Part shown: positions 31,728 through 41,208 of the stretch, one piece after another
Numbering within the stretch: position 1 is the stretch's first letter
Layout of the letters: each line of letters starts with the position of its first letter
Assembly (NCBI RefSeq): GCF_001715295.1
Contig: NZ_MDKB01000002.1
Location: 1,572,313-1,636,312 of the forward strand
From: Streptomyces griseus
Lineage (GTDB): Bacteria > Actinomycetota > Actinomycetes > Streptomycetales > Streptomycetaceae
DNA length: 64,000 nt
Direction of reading: 5' to 3'
Notes under the pieces: generated by a model
What the model was told of the DNA's origin: nothing
Databases searched by the model: none
What the model saw: the letters and a program-made list of their open reading frames with translations, nothing else
Program-made: the position numbers and the translations under genes

Positions 31728-33695
31728 ATGACAGTCACCGCCCCGCACCTCGGGCACTCTCCGGCACGACGGCCGCTCGCGGCGGCCGCGCTCCTCGCCA
31801 CGCTGTTCAGCCTGCTGTTCGGCCTGGTGCTGGCCGGCGCGGGCCCCGCGTCCGCGCATGCCGCGCTCACCGGGAGCGATCCGCAGGACGGGGCGGTGAT
31901 CGCCACGGCCCCCGAGGAGGTCACGCTCACCTTCTCGGAACAGGTCGCCATGGGGGACGGCTCGATCCGGGTCCTCGACCCCAGCGGTGAACGGGCCGAC
32001 GACGGGGCCCCCCGCGATCTGACGGGCGGGGGCACCGTCCGGTACGCAGTCGCACTCCACAGCGGTCTGCCCGACGGCACCTACACCGTCGCCTGGCAGG
32101 CCGTCTCCGCGGACTCCCACCCGGTGTCCGGAGCCTTCACCTTCTCCGTCGGCGCCCCCTCGGAAACGACGGTCACGCTGCCCTCGCAGGGGGCCGGCGG
32201 CGGCCTCGTCGGGGTTCTCTACGGCATCGCCCGCTACGCCGCGTACGCGGGGTTCGTCCTGCTGGCCGGCGGGGCGGCCTTCGTACTCGCCTGCTGGCAG
32301 CGCGGGGCGGGCGCACGGGCCCTGCAGCGTCTGGTCGTACGCGGCTGGGTCACGCTCACCGCGGCCACCCTGGCCATGCTGCTCCTGCGCAACCCGTACA
32401 CCGGGTCGGGGGAACTCTCCGACGCCTTCGACCTCGACGGGCTCCAGACCGTCCTGGACACCAAGCCGGGGGCCGCGCTGGTCTCCCGGCTCCTCCTGCT
32501 GGGTGCCTCCGCACTGTTCATCGCCGTTCTCTTCGGGGCGTACGCCCGGCGCGAGGACGAGAAGGCGAAGCAGGACCTCACCTTCGGGCTCGCGGTCGGC
32601 GGCTCGGTCATCGCCATCGGCATCGCCGGTACGTGGGCCCTGGCCGAGCACGCCTCGACCGGCATCCAGCCGGAGATCGCCATGCCGGTCGACATCCTGC
32701 ACCTGCTCGCCGTGGCCACCTGGCTGGGCGGACTGGCCGCGCTGCTGGTCGCCCTGTACCGCACCCCGGGCATCACGACGGGTGCCGTACGGCGTTTCTC
32801 CCGGCTGGCGTTCGGCAGCGTGCTCGTACTCACGGCGACCGGTCTCTACCAGTCCTGGCGGCAGGTCGGTTCCTGGTCCGCCCTGACCGGTACCCGCTAC
32901 GGGCAGCTGCTGATCGTCAAGGTGGCGCTGATCGCCGTGCTCGTCGGCGTCGCGTGGATCTCGCGGCAGTGGACGGCACGGCTGGCGGAGGGCGGGGACG
33001 ATACGGAGCAGGAGGATGCCGGACCGGGTGCGGACACGGCTCCGGCTCCGGCCTCGGAAGTGTCCGTCACCGACACCGGGCGGGCACCGGCGGAGGCCGC
33101 CGACGAGAGCCCTGTGGGCCCCGAGCGTGCTGCACAGCTCGCCCGGCAGCGCGCCGCCCTGACGGCGGCCGAGAAGAAGCGGGCACGCGACGCCGATCCT
33201 GACCGCTCCGGGCTGCGCCGGTCCGTGCTGGTCGAAACGGCCGTCGCCGTCGTGATTCTCGCGGTCACGACGGTCCTGACGTCCACCGAGCCCGGACGTA
33301 CCGAGGAAGAGGCCGCCCGCAGCACGACGGCCGCCGCCGCCCCGGTGGGTGGGGGGCAGGTGAACCTGAGCATGCCGTTCGACACCGGCGGCACGAACGG
33401 CAAGGGCACCGTACGGCTGGACATCACCCCGGGACGTACCGGCTCGAACGAGGTGCACCTCTGGGTGGACGGCGCCGACGACCGCCCGAGGGATGTTCCC
33501 GAAGTGAAAGTGGCCTTCACCCTGGAGGCCAAGGACATCGGCCCGCTGCCGGTCGTCCCCGAGCGTCTCACCGTGGGGCACTGGACGGCGAGCGATGTAC
33601 GGATCCCCATGGCGGGCGAATGGAAGGTCGCGGTGACCGTACGTACCTCGGACATCGACCAGACGACCATCGACAAGAACGTGAAGATCGGCTGA
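31728..33695 (+). CDS. copCD: CopC-CopD fusion with C-terminal YtkA-like domain
   Basis: A 655-residue protein. After the signal peptide comes a CopC domain (about 44-140) beginning HAALTGSDPQDG and containing SADSHPVSG, the periplasmic copper site. A CopD membrane domain follows with about eight hydrophobic segments (about 160-420), including a conserved His in DILHLLAVATWLGG. A charged cytosolic linker (about 425-500), one more membrane helix and a YtkA-like extracellular beta domain (about 545-655) complete it. It lies between ecuC and dtpA in one run of genes, so it is probably involved in copper import. Confidence 0.92.
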   Translation: MTVTAPHLGHSPARRPLAAAALLATLFSLLFGLVLAGAGPASAHAALTGSDPQDGAVIATAPEEVTLTFSEQVAMGDGSIRVLDPSGERADDGAPRDLTGGGTVRYAVALHSGLPDGTYTVAWQAVSADSHPVSGAFTFSVGAPSETTVTLPSQGAGGGLVGVLYGIARYAAYAGFVLLAGGAAFVLACWQRGAGARALQRLVVRGWVTLTAATLAMLLLRNPYTGSGELSDAFDLDGLQTVLDTKPGAALVSRLLLLGASALFIAVLFGAYARREDEKAKQDLTFGLAVGGSVIAIGIAGTWALAEHASTGIQPEIAMPVDILHLLAVATWLGGLAALLVALYRTPGITTGAVRRFSRLAFGSVLVLTATGLYQSWRQVGSWSALTGTRYGQLLIVKVALIAVLVGVAWISRQWTARLAEGGDDTEQEDAGPGADTAPAPASEVSVTDTGRAPAEAADESPVGPERAAQLARQRAALTAAEKKRARDADPDRSGLRRSVLVETAVAVVILAVTTVLTSTEPGRTEEEAARSTTAAAAPVGGGQVNLSMPFDTGGTNGKGTVRLDITPGRTGSNEVHLWVDGADDRPRDVPEVKVAFTLEAKDIGPLPVVPERLTVGHWTASDVRIPMAGEWKVAVTVRTSDIDQTTIDKNVKIG

Positions 33696-33700
33696 GCAGG

Positions 33701-34993
33701 TTGAGCAAGAAGATGGACGACCACAGCGCACGCCCCGCCGACGGGGCCCAGGGGCCGGGCCTCTCCCGACGGCGGCTGATCGGCGGCGCGGGCGCCGCCG
33801 GGGCGGCCGGCCTGGTGCTCGGCGCGGCAGGAGGCGCCGGTGGCTACGCCGTGGCACGCGACGACGCTCCGACCGCGCTGACCGCGATCGGCGCTACCGA
33901 GGCGATGTTTCACGGGAAACATCAACCGGGGATCACCACCCCGCTTCAAGCACGCGGGCACCTGATCGCTTTCGACCTGGCGGCCGGGGCGGGGCGCAGG
34001 GAAGCCGCCGCGCTCATGCGCAGATGGTCGGCCGTGGCGGAACGGCTCATGGCCGGGGAACCGGCGGAGGGTGGCCGGGGACACGACACGGGGGTGGCCC
34101 TCGACGCCGGGCCGTCCTCCCTGACCGTCACCTTCGGATTCGGCCGGACCTTCTTCGACCGTACGGGCCTGACCGCGTACCGGCCGTCCGCTCTGGATCC
34201 GCTGCCGCCGTTCTCCTCCGACCGCCTCGACCCCAAGCGGTCCGACGGCGACCTCTGGATCCAGATCGGTGCCGACGACGCACTCGTCGCCTTCCACGCT
34301 CTGCGCGCCCTGCAGAAGGAGGCCGGCCCGACGGCCCGGGTGCGGTGGCAGATGAACGGCTTCAACCGCACCCCGGGCGCCACGGACCGGCCGAGGACCA
34401 CACGCAACCTGATGGGCCAGGTAGACGGCACCAACAACCCGAAACCGACCGAGGACGACTTCGACGGGCGGATCTTCGTACCGTCCGGGGGCTCCTCGGC
34501 GCACGCCTGGATGGCCGACGGCTCGTACGCCGTCGTCCGGCGGATCCGGATGCTCATGGACGACTGGGAGGCGCTCACGATCGAGCGCCAGGAGAAGGTC
34601 ATCGGACGGCGCAAGGCGGACGGCGCACCGTTGAGCGGCGGCTCCGAGAGCACCCCCATGGACCTGGACAAGGCAGATCCGGACGGGAAACTGCTGATCC
34701 CCGACAACGCCCACGCCCGGGTCGCCTCTCCCGGGAAGAACGGTGGCGCCGCGATGCTGCGCCGCCCCTTCTCGTACCACGACGGCATGTCCGCGGACGG
34801 CACCCCGGACGCGGGTCTGCTGTTCGTCTGCTGGCAGGCCGATCCGTTCAAGGGCTTCATCCCGGTGCAGCGCAAGCTCGACCGCGGGGACGCGCTCTCG
34901 CGGTTCATCCGGCACGAGACGAGCGGTCTCTTCGCAGTTCCGGGCGGTGCCGCGGCCGGGGAGTACGTGGGGCAGCGGCTGCTGGAGGCGTGA
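33701..34993 (+). CDS. dtpA: DyP-type heme peroxidase, Tat-exported (DtpA)
   Basis: A heme peroxidase exported folded. Tat signal LSRRRLIGGAGAAGAAG near residues 19-36. The DyP domain has the catalytic-Asp motif GQVDGTNN and a later His/Arg-containing region. In S. lividans DtpA works in copper trafficking to GlxA together with Sco and ECuC, matching these neighbours. The start is TTG 33701 by frame position after the copCD stop; ATG 33713 (four codons later) is equally possible. A parS-like site lies inside its 5' part. Confidence 0.92.
   Translation: MSKKMDDHSARPADGAQGPGLSRRRLIGGAGAAGAAGLVLGAAGGAGGYAVARDDAPTALTAIGATEAMFHGKHQPGITTPLQARGHLIAFDLAAGAGRREAAALMRRWSAVAERLMAGEPAEGGRGHDTGVALDAGPSSLTVTFGFGRTFFDRTGLTAYRPSALDPLPPFSSDRLDPKRSDGDLWIQIGADDALVAFHALRALQKEAGPTARVRWQMNGFNRTPGATDRPRTTRNLMGQVDGTNNPKPTEDDFDGRIFVPSGGSSAHAWMADGSYAVVRRIRMLMDDWEALTIERQEKVIGRRKADGAPLSGGSESTPMDLDKADPDGKLLIPDNAHARVASPGKNGGAAMLRRPFSYHDGMSADGTPDAGLLFVCWQADPFKGFIPVQRKLDRGDALSRFIRHETSGLFAVPGGAAAGEYVGQRLLEA
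33906..33921. promoter_or_regulatory. parS-like site, one mismatch
   Basis: TGTTTCACGGGAAACA differs from the canonical parS 16-mer TGTTTCACGTGAAACA at one central base; outer bases extend the palindrome to 33904-33923. It is inside dtpA. Confidence 0.65.
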
Positions 34994-35033
34994 GACCGCA
35001 CGGTCGCCTCCGGCAGCCCATTAGGGTGACCGT

Positions 35034-35969
35034 ATGTCAGCCACGCGCTACGCCTACCTCGGACCCGAAGGCACCTTCACCGAGGTCGCCCTCCGTACTC
35101 TCCCGGAAGCCGCCACACGCGAACTCGTGCCCATGCTCTCGGTGCCGGCGGCTCTGGACGCGGTGCGCAACGGGGAGGCGGCGGCAGCGCTCGTCCCGAT
35201 CGAGAACTCCGTCGAGGGCGGGATCACGGCGACGCTGGACGAGCTGGCCACCGGCGCACCGCTGATGATCTACCGCGAGGTGCTGCTCTCCATCACGTTC
35301 GCGCTGCTGGTACGCCCGGGTACGAAGCTGTCGGACGTCAAGACCGTCACCGCGCACCCGGCCGCGCAACCGCAGGTACGCAACTGGATGGCGGCCCATC
35401 TCCCGAACGCGGTGTGGGAGTCCGCCGCGTCGAACGCCGACGGGGCACGGCTGGTGCAGGAGGGGCGGTACGACGCCGCCTTCGCCGGTGAGTTCGCCGC
35501 GGCGACCTACGGGCTCGAGCCCCTGGTGACGGAGATCCACGACGCGGAGAACGCGCAGACCCGCTTCGTACTGGTGGGCCGTCCCGCCAGGCCGTCCGCG
35601 CCGACCGGGGCCGACAAGACGTCCGTGGTCATCTGGCTCGGGGACGACCACCCGGGTGCGCTGCTCGAACTGCTGCAGGAGTTCGCCGTGCGCGGGGTGA
35701 ACCTGATGCTCATCCAGTCGCGGCCCACCGGCGAGGGCATCGGCAACTACTGCTTCGCCGTGGACGCGGAGGGGCACATCGCCGACCGCCGGGTGGGCGA
35801 GGCGCTGATGGGTCTGAAGCGGATCTGCCCGAAGGTGCGGTTCCTGGGGTCCTATCCGCGGGCCGGGGTGTCTCCGGAAGAGGTGAGGGACCTACGGCCC
35901 GGTACGTCGGACCAGGACTTCACGGAGGCGTCCGACTGGCTGGCCCGGAGCCAGGACGGACGGGTCTGA
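35034..35969 (+). CDS. pheA: Prephenate dehydratase
   Basis: Converts prephenate to phenylpyruvate in phenylalanine synthesis. The 311-residue protein has the periplasmic-binding-like catalytic domain (1-190; YLGPEGTFTE, PIENSVEGG) and a C-terminal ACT regulatory domain (about 200-280) with DDHPGALLELL and an ESRP-equivalent reading QSRPTGEGIGNYCF. It is monofunctional, with no chorismate mutase domain. ATG 35034. Confidence 0.95.
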   Translation: MSATRYAYLGPEGTFTEVALRTLPEAATRELVPMLSVPAALDAVRNGEAAAALVPIENSVEGGITATLDELATGAPLMIYREVLLSITFALLVRPGTKLSDVKTVTAHPAAQPQVRNWMAAHLPNAVWESAASNADGARLVQEGRYDAAFAGEFAAATYGLEPLVTEIHDAENAQTRFVLVGRPARPSAPTGADKTSVVIWLGDDHPGALLELLQEFAVRGVNLMLIQSRPTGEGIGNYCFAVDAEGHIADRRVGEALMGLKRICPKVRFLGSYPRAGVSPEEVRDLRPGTSDQDFTEASDWLARSQDGRV

Positions 35970-36009
35970 CGGCCGCGGACGGCTTCGGGGAACGGGAGCC
36001 TCGGGGGTC

Positions 36010-36130
36010 GGCGACGACCTCGGAGTCGGTGGCGGAGTCGGGGCCGGGGTCGGTGACGGCGTCCGGGCCGGAGTCGGGGTCGGTGATGGTGCCGGGGTCG
36101 GGGTGCCGGGCCCGGGGTGCCGGGGTCGGT
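36010..36130. other. G-rich low-complexity tract
   Basis: Runs of GGAGTCGG, GGGGTCGG and CCGGGG recur on the plus strand after pheA. The reverse frame would encode a Pro/Thr repeat, but this looks like slippage-prone sequence with G-quadruplex potential and not a gene. Confidence 0.5.
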
Positions 36131-36313
36131 GAGCCCGTCCGGGCCGGCCGGCAGGGGCGGGATACGGCGCCTGCCGCGGTGGGCCGGACGGGGCCACACC
36201 CGACGGGCGTGATCGCGACGGCGGAGCCGTGCTTCCCGGACGGAGCCGACCGTCCCGTGGGGACTCGGCTGCCCCGACCGGTCGTACCTGCGGATTGTCA
36301 CTCACTCACAGAG

Positions 36314-36608
36314 TTATCCACAGGCGCGTGTCTTCGCCTGGGGACAAGTCGACACCTCCGGGCGGCGGGGCCGGTACATCACCTCGCGACAGCGGCTCGA
36401 CCGAAGGGGTGCGGACCGGCCGGCGCCACTCGAATTCCGCTGATCAACTCCCCAGGGCGCGGAATTCCCACTCGAATGAGTGCATGGGCCAGGTTTGAGT
36501 GGTGAATCGGCGCCTCGAACAGTCCCTTGGGACGATCACTTCCGATGTCCACAGATCTTCCACACAGCCTGTGGATAACCGAATCGACCCAAGGGCCCCT
36601 GTGGACAA
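36314..36608. promoter_or_regulatory. Cluster of five DnaA-box-like sites
   Basis: TTATCCACA (36314-36322), ATGTCCACA (36545-36553), TCTTCCACA (36556-36564), TGTGGATAA (36570-36578, reverse) and TGTGGACAA (36600-36608, reverse; TTGTCCACA is the preferred Streptomyces box). Four lie within 64 bases. The site is the 863-bp gene-free stretch between pheA and serS (35970-36832). Confidence 0.7.
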
Positions 36609-36832
36609 GATGGCCGCCCCCGTGCCCCAACTCCCTTGCCGCGCACCGCTGATGCGTCACCTGGAGGGGCACTTGCCCCCTTTTCGAGGTAATGGGCATC
36701 CTTTATTGACCATCCTCACCCCTTGGCCCGACAGTTTCCCCGCACGATTCCCAATTCCGGCAATTAGGTCAAAGTGCCACGCTCGGCTATATCGGTTCGG
36801 GTGGCGGATCCCCGCACCGGTAGCCTTGAGGG

Positions 36833-38110
36833 GTGATTGACCTTCGCCTGCTCCGTGAGGACCCCGACCGTGTTCGCGCCTCCCAGCGCGCCCGTGGAGA
36901 GGACGTCGCCCTCGTCGACGCCCTGCTCTCCGCCGACGAGCTGCGCAGGTCGTCCGGCGTCCGTTTCGACGAACTCCGATCCGAGCAGAAAGCGCTCGGA
37001 AAGCTGATCCCCAAGGCCGGCCCCGAGGAGCGCACCGAGCTCCTCAGGAAGGCCGATGAGCTGAAGACCGAGGTCAGGGCGGCGGATGCCGCTCAGGACG
37101 CGGCCGACGCCGAGGCCAAGCGGCTGCTCCTGCTCCTCGGCAACGTCGTCCACGAGGACGTGCCGGTCGGCGGCGAGGAGGACTTCGTCGTCCTCGAGAC
37201 GCACGGCACGATCCGCGACTTCGGCGCGGAGGGCTTCGAGCCGAAGGACCACCTGGAGCTCGGCGAGGCGCTCGGCGCCATCGACATGGAACGGGGCGCC
37301 AAGGTCTCAGGATCGCGCTTCTACTACCTGACGGGCGTCGGCGCTCTCCTCGAACTGGCCCTCGTCAACGCGGCGATCGCGCAGGCGACGGAAGCCGGGT
37401 TCGTCCCGATGCTCACCCCGGCCCTGGTACGCCCGCGCGCCATGGAGGGGACGGGCTTCCTCGGCCAGGCCGCGGAGAACGTCTACCACCTGGAGAAGGA
37501 CGACTACTACCTGGTCGGCACGTCCGAGGTCCCGCTCGCGGCGTACCACATGGACGAGATCATCGACGCCGAGAAGCTGCCGTTGCGCTACGCCGGCTTC
37601 TCGCCGTGCTTCCGCCGCGAGGCAGGCACGTACGGCAAGGACACCCGCGGCATCTTCCGCGTCCACCAGTTCGACAAGGTGGAGATGTTCTCGTACGTCG
37701 ACCCTGCCGACGCCGAGGCCGAGCACCGCAGGCTGCTGGACTGGGAGAAGCAGTGGCTCACCGCCCTCGAGCTGCCGTTCCAGGTGATCGATGTCGCCAC
37801 GGGTGACCTCGGTGCGTCCGCCTCCCGCAAGTTCGACTGCGAGGCCTGGATCCCCACCCAGGGCAAGTACCGCGAGCTGACATCCGCGTCGAACTGCGAC
37901 GGCTTCCAGGCCCGCAGGCTCTCCGTGCGCATGCGGGACGGCAAGAAGGTGCAGCCGCTGGCCACGCTGAACGGCACGCTCTGCGCCGTGCCCCGCACCA
38001 TCGTGGCCATCCTGGAGAACCACCAGCTCCCCGACGGCTCCGTACGGGTGCCGGAGGTGTTGCGTCCGTATCTCGGCGGACGCGAGCTCCTGGAGCCGGT
38101 CGCCACGTGA
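36833..38110 (+). CDS. serS: Seryl-tRNA synthetase
   Basis: Charges tRNA-Ser. The 425-residue class II synthetase has the N-terminal coiled-coil arm (about 25-105) that recognises the long variable arm of tRNA-Ser, then the catalytic core with motif 2 ([34 protein letters not shown]) and motif 3 ([18 protein letters not shown]). GTG 36833. Both tRNA-Ser genes of the window lie within 20 kb of it. It overlaps the next gene by 4 bases (GTGA). Confidence 0.97.
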   Translation: MIDLRLLREDPDRVRASQRARGEDVALVDALLSADELRRSSGVRFDELRSEQKALGKLIPKAGPEERTELLRKADELKTEVRAADAAQDAADAEAKRLLLLLGNVVHEDVPVGGEEDFVVLETHGTIRDFGAEGFEPKDHLELGEALGAIDMERGAKVSGSRFYYLTGVGALLELALVNAAIAQATEAGFVPMLTPALVRPRAMEGTGFLGQAAENVYHLEKDDYYLVGTSEVPLAAYHMDEIIDAEKLPLRYAGFSPCFRREAGTYGKDTRGIFRVHQFDKVEMFSYVDPADAEAEHRRLLDWEKQWLTALELPFQVIDVATGDLGASASRKFDCEAWIPTQGKYRELTSASNCDGFQARRLSVRMRDGKKVQPLATLNGTLCAVPRTIVAILENHQLPDGSVRVPEVLRPYLGGRELLEPVAT

Positions 38111-38922
38111 CCTTTCCCTACAAGCTCGTCGCGACCGACCTCGACGGCACACTGCTGCGCGACGACCACACGGTTTCCGCACGCACGCGGGAGGCGCTGG
38201 CCGCGGTCACCGCGGCCGGCGCGGCCCACATCGTCGTCACCGGGCGCGCCGTGCCGTGGACCCGGCACATCCTGGACGATCTGGGCTACGACGGCCTCGC
38301 GGTATGCGGCCAGGGCGCGCAGGTCTACCACGCCGGCGAGCACAGGCTGCTGACCTCCCTGACCCTGGACCGGCAGCTCGCGGCCCTTGCCGTGTCCAAG
38401 ATCGAGGCGGAGGTCGGTCCGCTCGCGCTGGCCGCGAGCCGCGACGGGCTGGAGGGCGAGGTGCTCGTCGGGCCCGGCTACCGGGTGCAGGAAGGGCCGC
38501 TGCCCGCGCTCCTGGCCGACGACCCCGCCGAGATGTGGGCCGCTCCCCTGAACAAGGTCTACATCCAGCACCCCGAACTCGGCGACGACGCCCTGGCGGC
38601 GTCCGCTCGGCAGGCCGTCGGCGGACTGGTCGACATCGTGATGGCGGGCCCGGGGGTCGTGGAGATCCTGCCCCTCGGACTGAGCAAGGCGACCGGCCTG
38701 TCCCTGGCCGCCCGCCGTCTCGGGCTGAAGGCGGCGGACACGCTGGCCTTCGGCGACATGCCGAACGACATCCCCATGTTCGGCTGGGCTCAGCACGGCG
38801 TGGCCATGGCCAACGCGCACGACGACCTGAAGGCCGTAGCGCACGAGATCACCGCGTCGAACGAGCACGACGGCATAGCGGTGGTCCTGGAGGAACTGCT
38901 CCGGGCGCCGAGGGGGGCGTAA
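38107..38922 (+). CDS. HAD-superfamily Cof-type phosphatase
   Basis: A 271-residue Cof/type IIB HAD hydrolase: motif [13 protein letters not shown], motif II IVVTGRA, Lys in LGLSKATGL and motif [14 protein letters not shown]. It is probably a sugar-phosphate phosphatase in the cytoplasm. The GTG start overlaps the serS stop, so it is translationally coupled to serS. A paralogue lies at 48124-48969. Confidence 0.92.
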   Translation: MTFPYKLVATDLDGTLLRDDHTVSARTREALAAVTAAGAAHIVVTGRAVPWTRHILDDLGYDGLAVCGQGAQVYHAGEHRLLTSLTLDRQLAALAVSKIEAEVGPLALAASRDGLEGEVLVGPGYRVQEGPLPALLADDPAEMWAAPLNKVYIQHPELGDDALAASARQAVGGLVDIVMAGPGVVEILPLGLSKATGLSLAARRLGLKAADTLAFGDMPNDIPMFGWAQHGVAMANAHDDLKAVAHEITASNEHDGIAVVLEELLRAPRGA

Positions 38923-39021
38923 GGCCGAGGCACGCGCCGGACTGCTGCCGGCCCCGCGCCGGCGAGCGGGGGACCCGGCGGACGTGGGTTCCACCACGCC
39001 GTACTCCGCGTGCGGGTCGCG

Positions 39022-39189
<168 letters not shown>

Positions 39190-39194
39190 GGGAA

Positions 39195-39227
39195 GTGGCC
39201 TGGCGCGCGAAGCGCGCCGAAGGCCAC
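39195..39227. terminator. Hairpin 5' of tRNA-Ser(GCU)
   Basis: GTGGCC (39195-39200) with GGCCAC (39222-39227) and GGCGCGC (39202-39208) with GCGCGCC (39212-39218) form a two-part stem. It probably blocks read-through from the genes to the right into the tRNA. Confidence 0.55.
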
Positions 39228-39486
39228 CCGGGGTCCTGCTGCGCCCGACTCCGCGTAGCTGATGAAGCTACCGGGGTGCCGGCTGCGGACCACCCTGCAG
39301 GGAACTCGACGGACTCCTACCGGTCATCGCCGCGCTCCTCTCCCGGTCCTGGTGGGCGCCGTGGTCCGGGACGGCTCCTCGTGCCGTCCCCTGCGCCGCT
39401 CCTCACTGTGCCCGAGGACGCCGCCCAGGGACCACCGGATTTCCGGACGGCCCCCGGACAGCATTCCTCCACGTGCGGCCGAACGG

Positions 39487-40185
39487 TCAGCCCTGCTTGC
39501 GCCGACTCAGGTCCTTGAGCCGGCGGGCGAGTTCGTCCATGCGCGTGTCGAGCCGGATGACGTCCTGGGACACGTCGGTGAGCCGGAGGCTGATGGCGCC
39601 GACGATCTGGTGGGTGATCTCCAGCTTCCGGTCGAGGGAGTCGAGCCGATGTGACATCCGGCCGAGCACGGGGCCGAGCTCCCGGAGCGCGCTTCCCACT
39701 CCGGCGAGGCAGCCCTCGATGCGGGTGACCCGTTTGTCGAGTGACACGTAGGAATCCCGGAGGTCCTCCTCGGCGTCGAGCAGGTGGGTCCGGACGCTGC
39801 GCGCGATGTCGCTGTCGCGAAGAAGCATGGCGACGTTGAGCACTGTCCTGCGGGTGTAGAGCCGCAACTGGGTTGCCGCCTGTGGATAACTTGCCGGCAC
39901 CTCCCCTTCCCATAGCGACACCATGTCGCCATGGAAGGACCGCAGCTCAGCGCCTCGCAGCACCCTCATTCCATTACTGATCAGCTCTTGCTGGTGCCGG
40001 TCGGTCAGCCTCCTGACCGAAGCTGTGGATACTTCGAAGTAACGAGCCACATCCCCTGTGCGAAGGTGAATACCATCGGGGAGCAGGACGAGGCTCTTGA
40101 CCTTGTCGAGGGCTTCGACGCGCCCCATCTGCTCGACACGCAGAGCGTGTGATTCGAGCAAGGCGACTTCCGTGGGCATGGGCAT
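39487..40185 (-). CDS. Accessory HTH/coiled-coil protein, unknown function
   Basis: A 232-residue protein. Residues 35-85 look like a DNA-binding helix-turn-helix (LRTGDVARYFEVSTASVRRLTDRHQQELISNG), recalling antirepressor-like phage proteins. Residues 125-225 are a continuous helical, probably coiled-coil, region with heptad spacing (IARSVRTHLLDAEEDLRDSYVSLDKRVTRIEG). GAAAGG precedes the ATG. As I recall the S. coelicolor order, this gene is absent between the HAD and ABC genes, so I regard it as an insertion near tRNA-Ser(GCU). Confidence 0.7.
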   Translation of the reverse strand: MPMPTEVALLESHALRVEQMGRVEALDKVKSLVLLPDGIHLRTGDVARYFEVSTASVRRLTDRHQQELISNGMRVLRGAELRSFHGDMVSLWEGEVPASYPQAATQLRLYTRRTVLNVAMLLRDSDIARSVRTHLLDAEEDLRDSYVSLDKRVTRIEGCLAGVGSALRELGPVLGRMSHRLDSLDRKLEITHQIVGAISLRLTDVSQDVIRLDTRMDELARRLKDLSRRKQG

Positions 40186-40458
40186 GCCTTTCGTGCGCGG
40201 GTACGGAAATGGACGGCCCTGACCCCGAGCTGCAGGGGAGGAGGACGCTCACGGTTGCCACTTGCTCGATGACCGACCCGGCGGGCACTGCCTCACCGCT
40301 GCCGGCATTCCCCGAATTCACGAAAGCTCGACGCCACAGATTCCAGTTGCCTCCACGCATCTCACCCAACGAGCCGACAACCGTACCGTCACGGTTCTCA
40401 TGACCCGCTCACGGAACAGCCCCCACCCGAAGGGCAGGGGCTGCGGGCGGATCCGGTC

Positions 40459-41178
40459 TCACTCCTCGCCGGCGAGCTTCAGCGCCCGTAGCTTCTGGCC
40501 GGCGTACCAGGTGGCCACGACCGTGACGCCGATCAGCAGAGCGGTGGCCAGCGGCAGGCCGACGTCCGAGGTGACCTGGCCTTCCCCGGCGACCTTCTCG
40601 GCGACCGAGAGGGACCACTGCTGCACGCTGAGCGTCCTGGCGCCCGGCACCAGGCTGCCGAACAGCGCTTCCCACACCAGCGCGTAGACCAGGCCGAAGA
40701 CCACGGCGTGCCGGCTGACCGTACCGAGCAGGAGGAACAGCGCGCTGTACGCGATCGAGGCGACCAGCGCCGCGATGGTGTAGGCCACGGCGATCTGGCC
40801 GCCGTTGCCGTTGAGGATCAGTCCCGCGACGAACGTCGGCAGCGCCGAGAAGAGCATCGTCACCGCCACGGCCACGATCAGCTTGGTGAAGATGATCGTG
40901 GGCCGCCTCACCGGCTTGGCCAGCAGATAGACGATGGATCCGTCGTCGATCTCCGGACCGATGGCCCCGGTCCCCGCGATGACGCCGATGAGCGGCACCA
41001 TCGTGGCGATGGCGAATCCGCCGAGCACACCGGAGGCCACTCCGTCATCGGCTCCGGCGAAGGCGCGGACGGCGACGGCGATGGCCACCAGGAGGACGGG
41101 CAGGACGAACAGGATGGCGGCCCGGCGCCGGCCGAGCAGGGCCCGGTAGGTGAGCCGGGCGACTGTGGGGTCGTACAT
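40459..41178 (-). CDS. ABC-2-type transporter permease
   Basis: A 239-residue permease with six hydrophobic segments (about 17-35, 46-65, 100-125, 132-150, 160-175 and 205-225) and the ABC-2 pattern GTGAIGPEIDDGSIVYLLAKPVRRPTIIFTK. It follows its ATPase partner by 30 bases. Last gene of a four-gene leftward operon made of two ATPase-permease pairs. Substrate unknown. Confidence 0.9.
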   Translation of the reverse strand: MYDPTVARLTYRALLGRRRAAILFVLPVLLVAIAVAVRAFAGADDGVASGVLGGFAIATMVPLIGVIAGTGAIGPEIDDGSIVYLLAKPVRRPTIIFTKLIVAVAVTMLFSALPTFVAGLILNGNGGQIAVAYTIAALVASIAYSALFLLLGTVSRHAVVFGLVYALVWEALFGSLVPGARTLSVQQWSLSVAEKVAGEGQVTSDVGLPLATALLIGVTVVATWYAGQKLRALKLAGEE

Positions 41179-41208
41179 GACGCTTCACAGCTCCTTTCAG
41201 GCCACTAC

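Noticed and set aside
35892-36305. Minus-strand reading frame rich in Pro-Thr repeats overlapping the pheA end
   Set aside because: It overlaps a secure gene, is low complexity, and is explained by the G-rich tract on the plus strand; no ribosome site.
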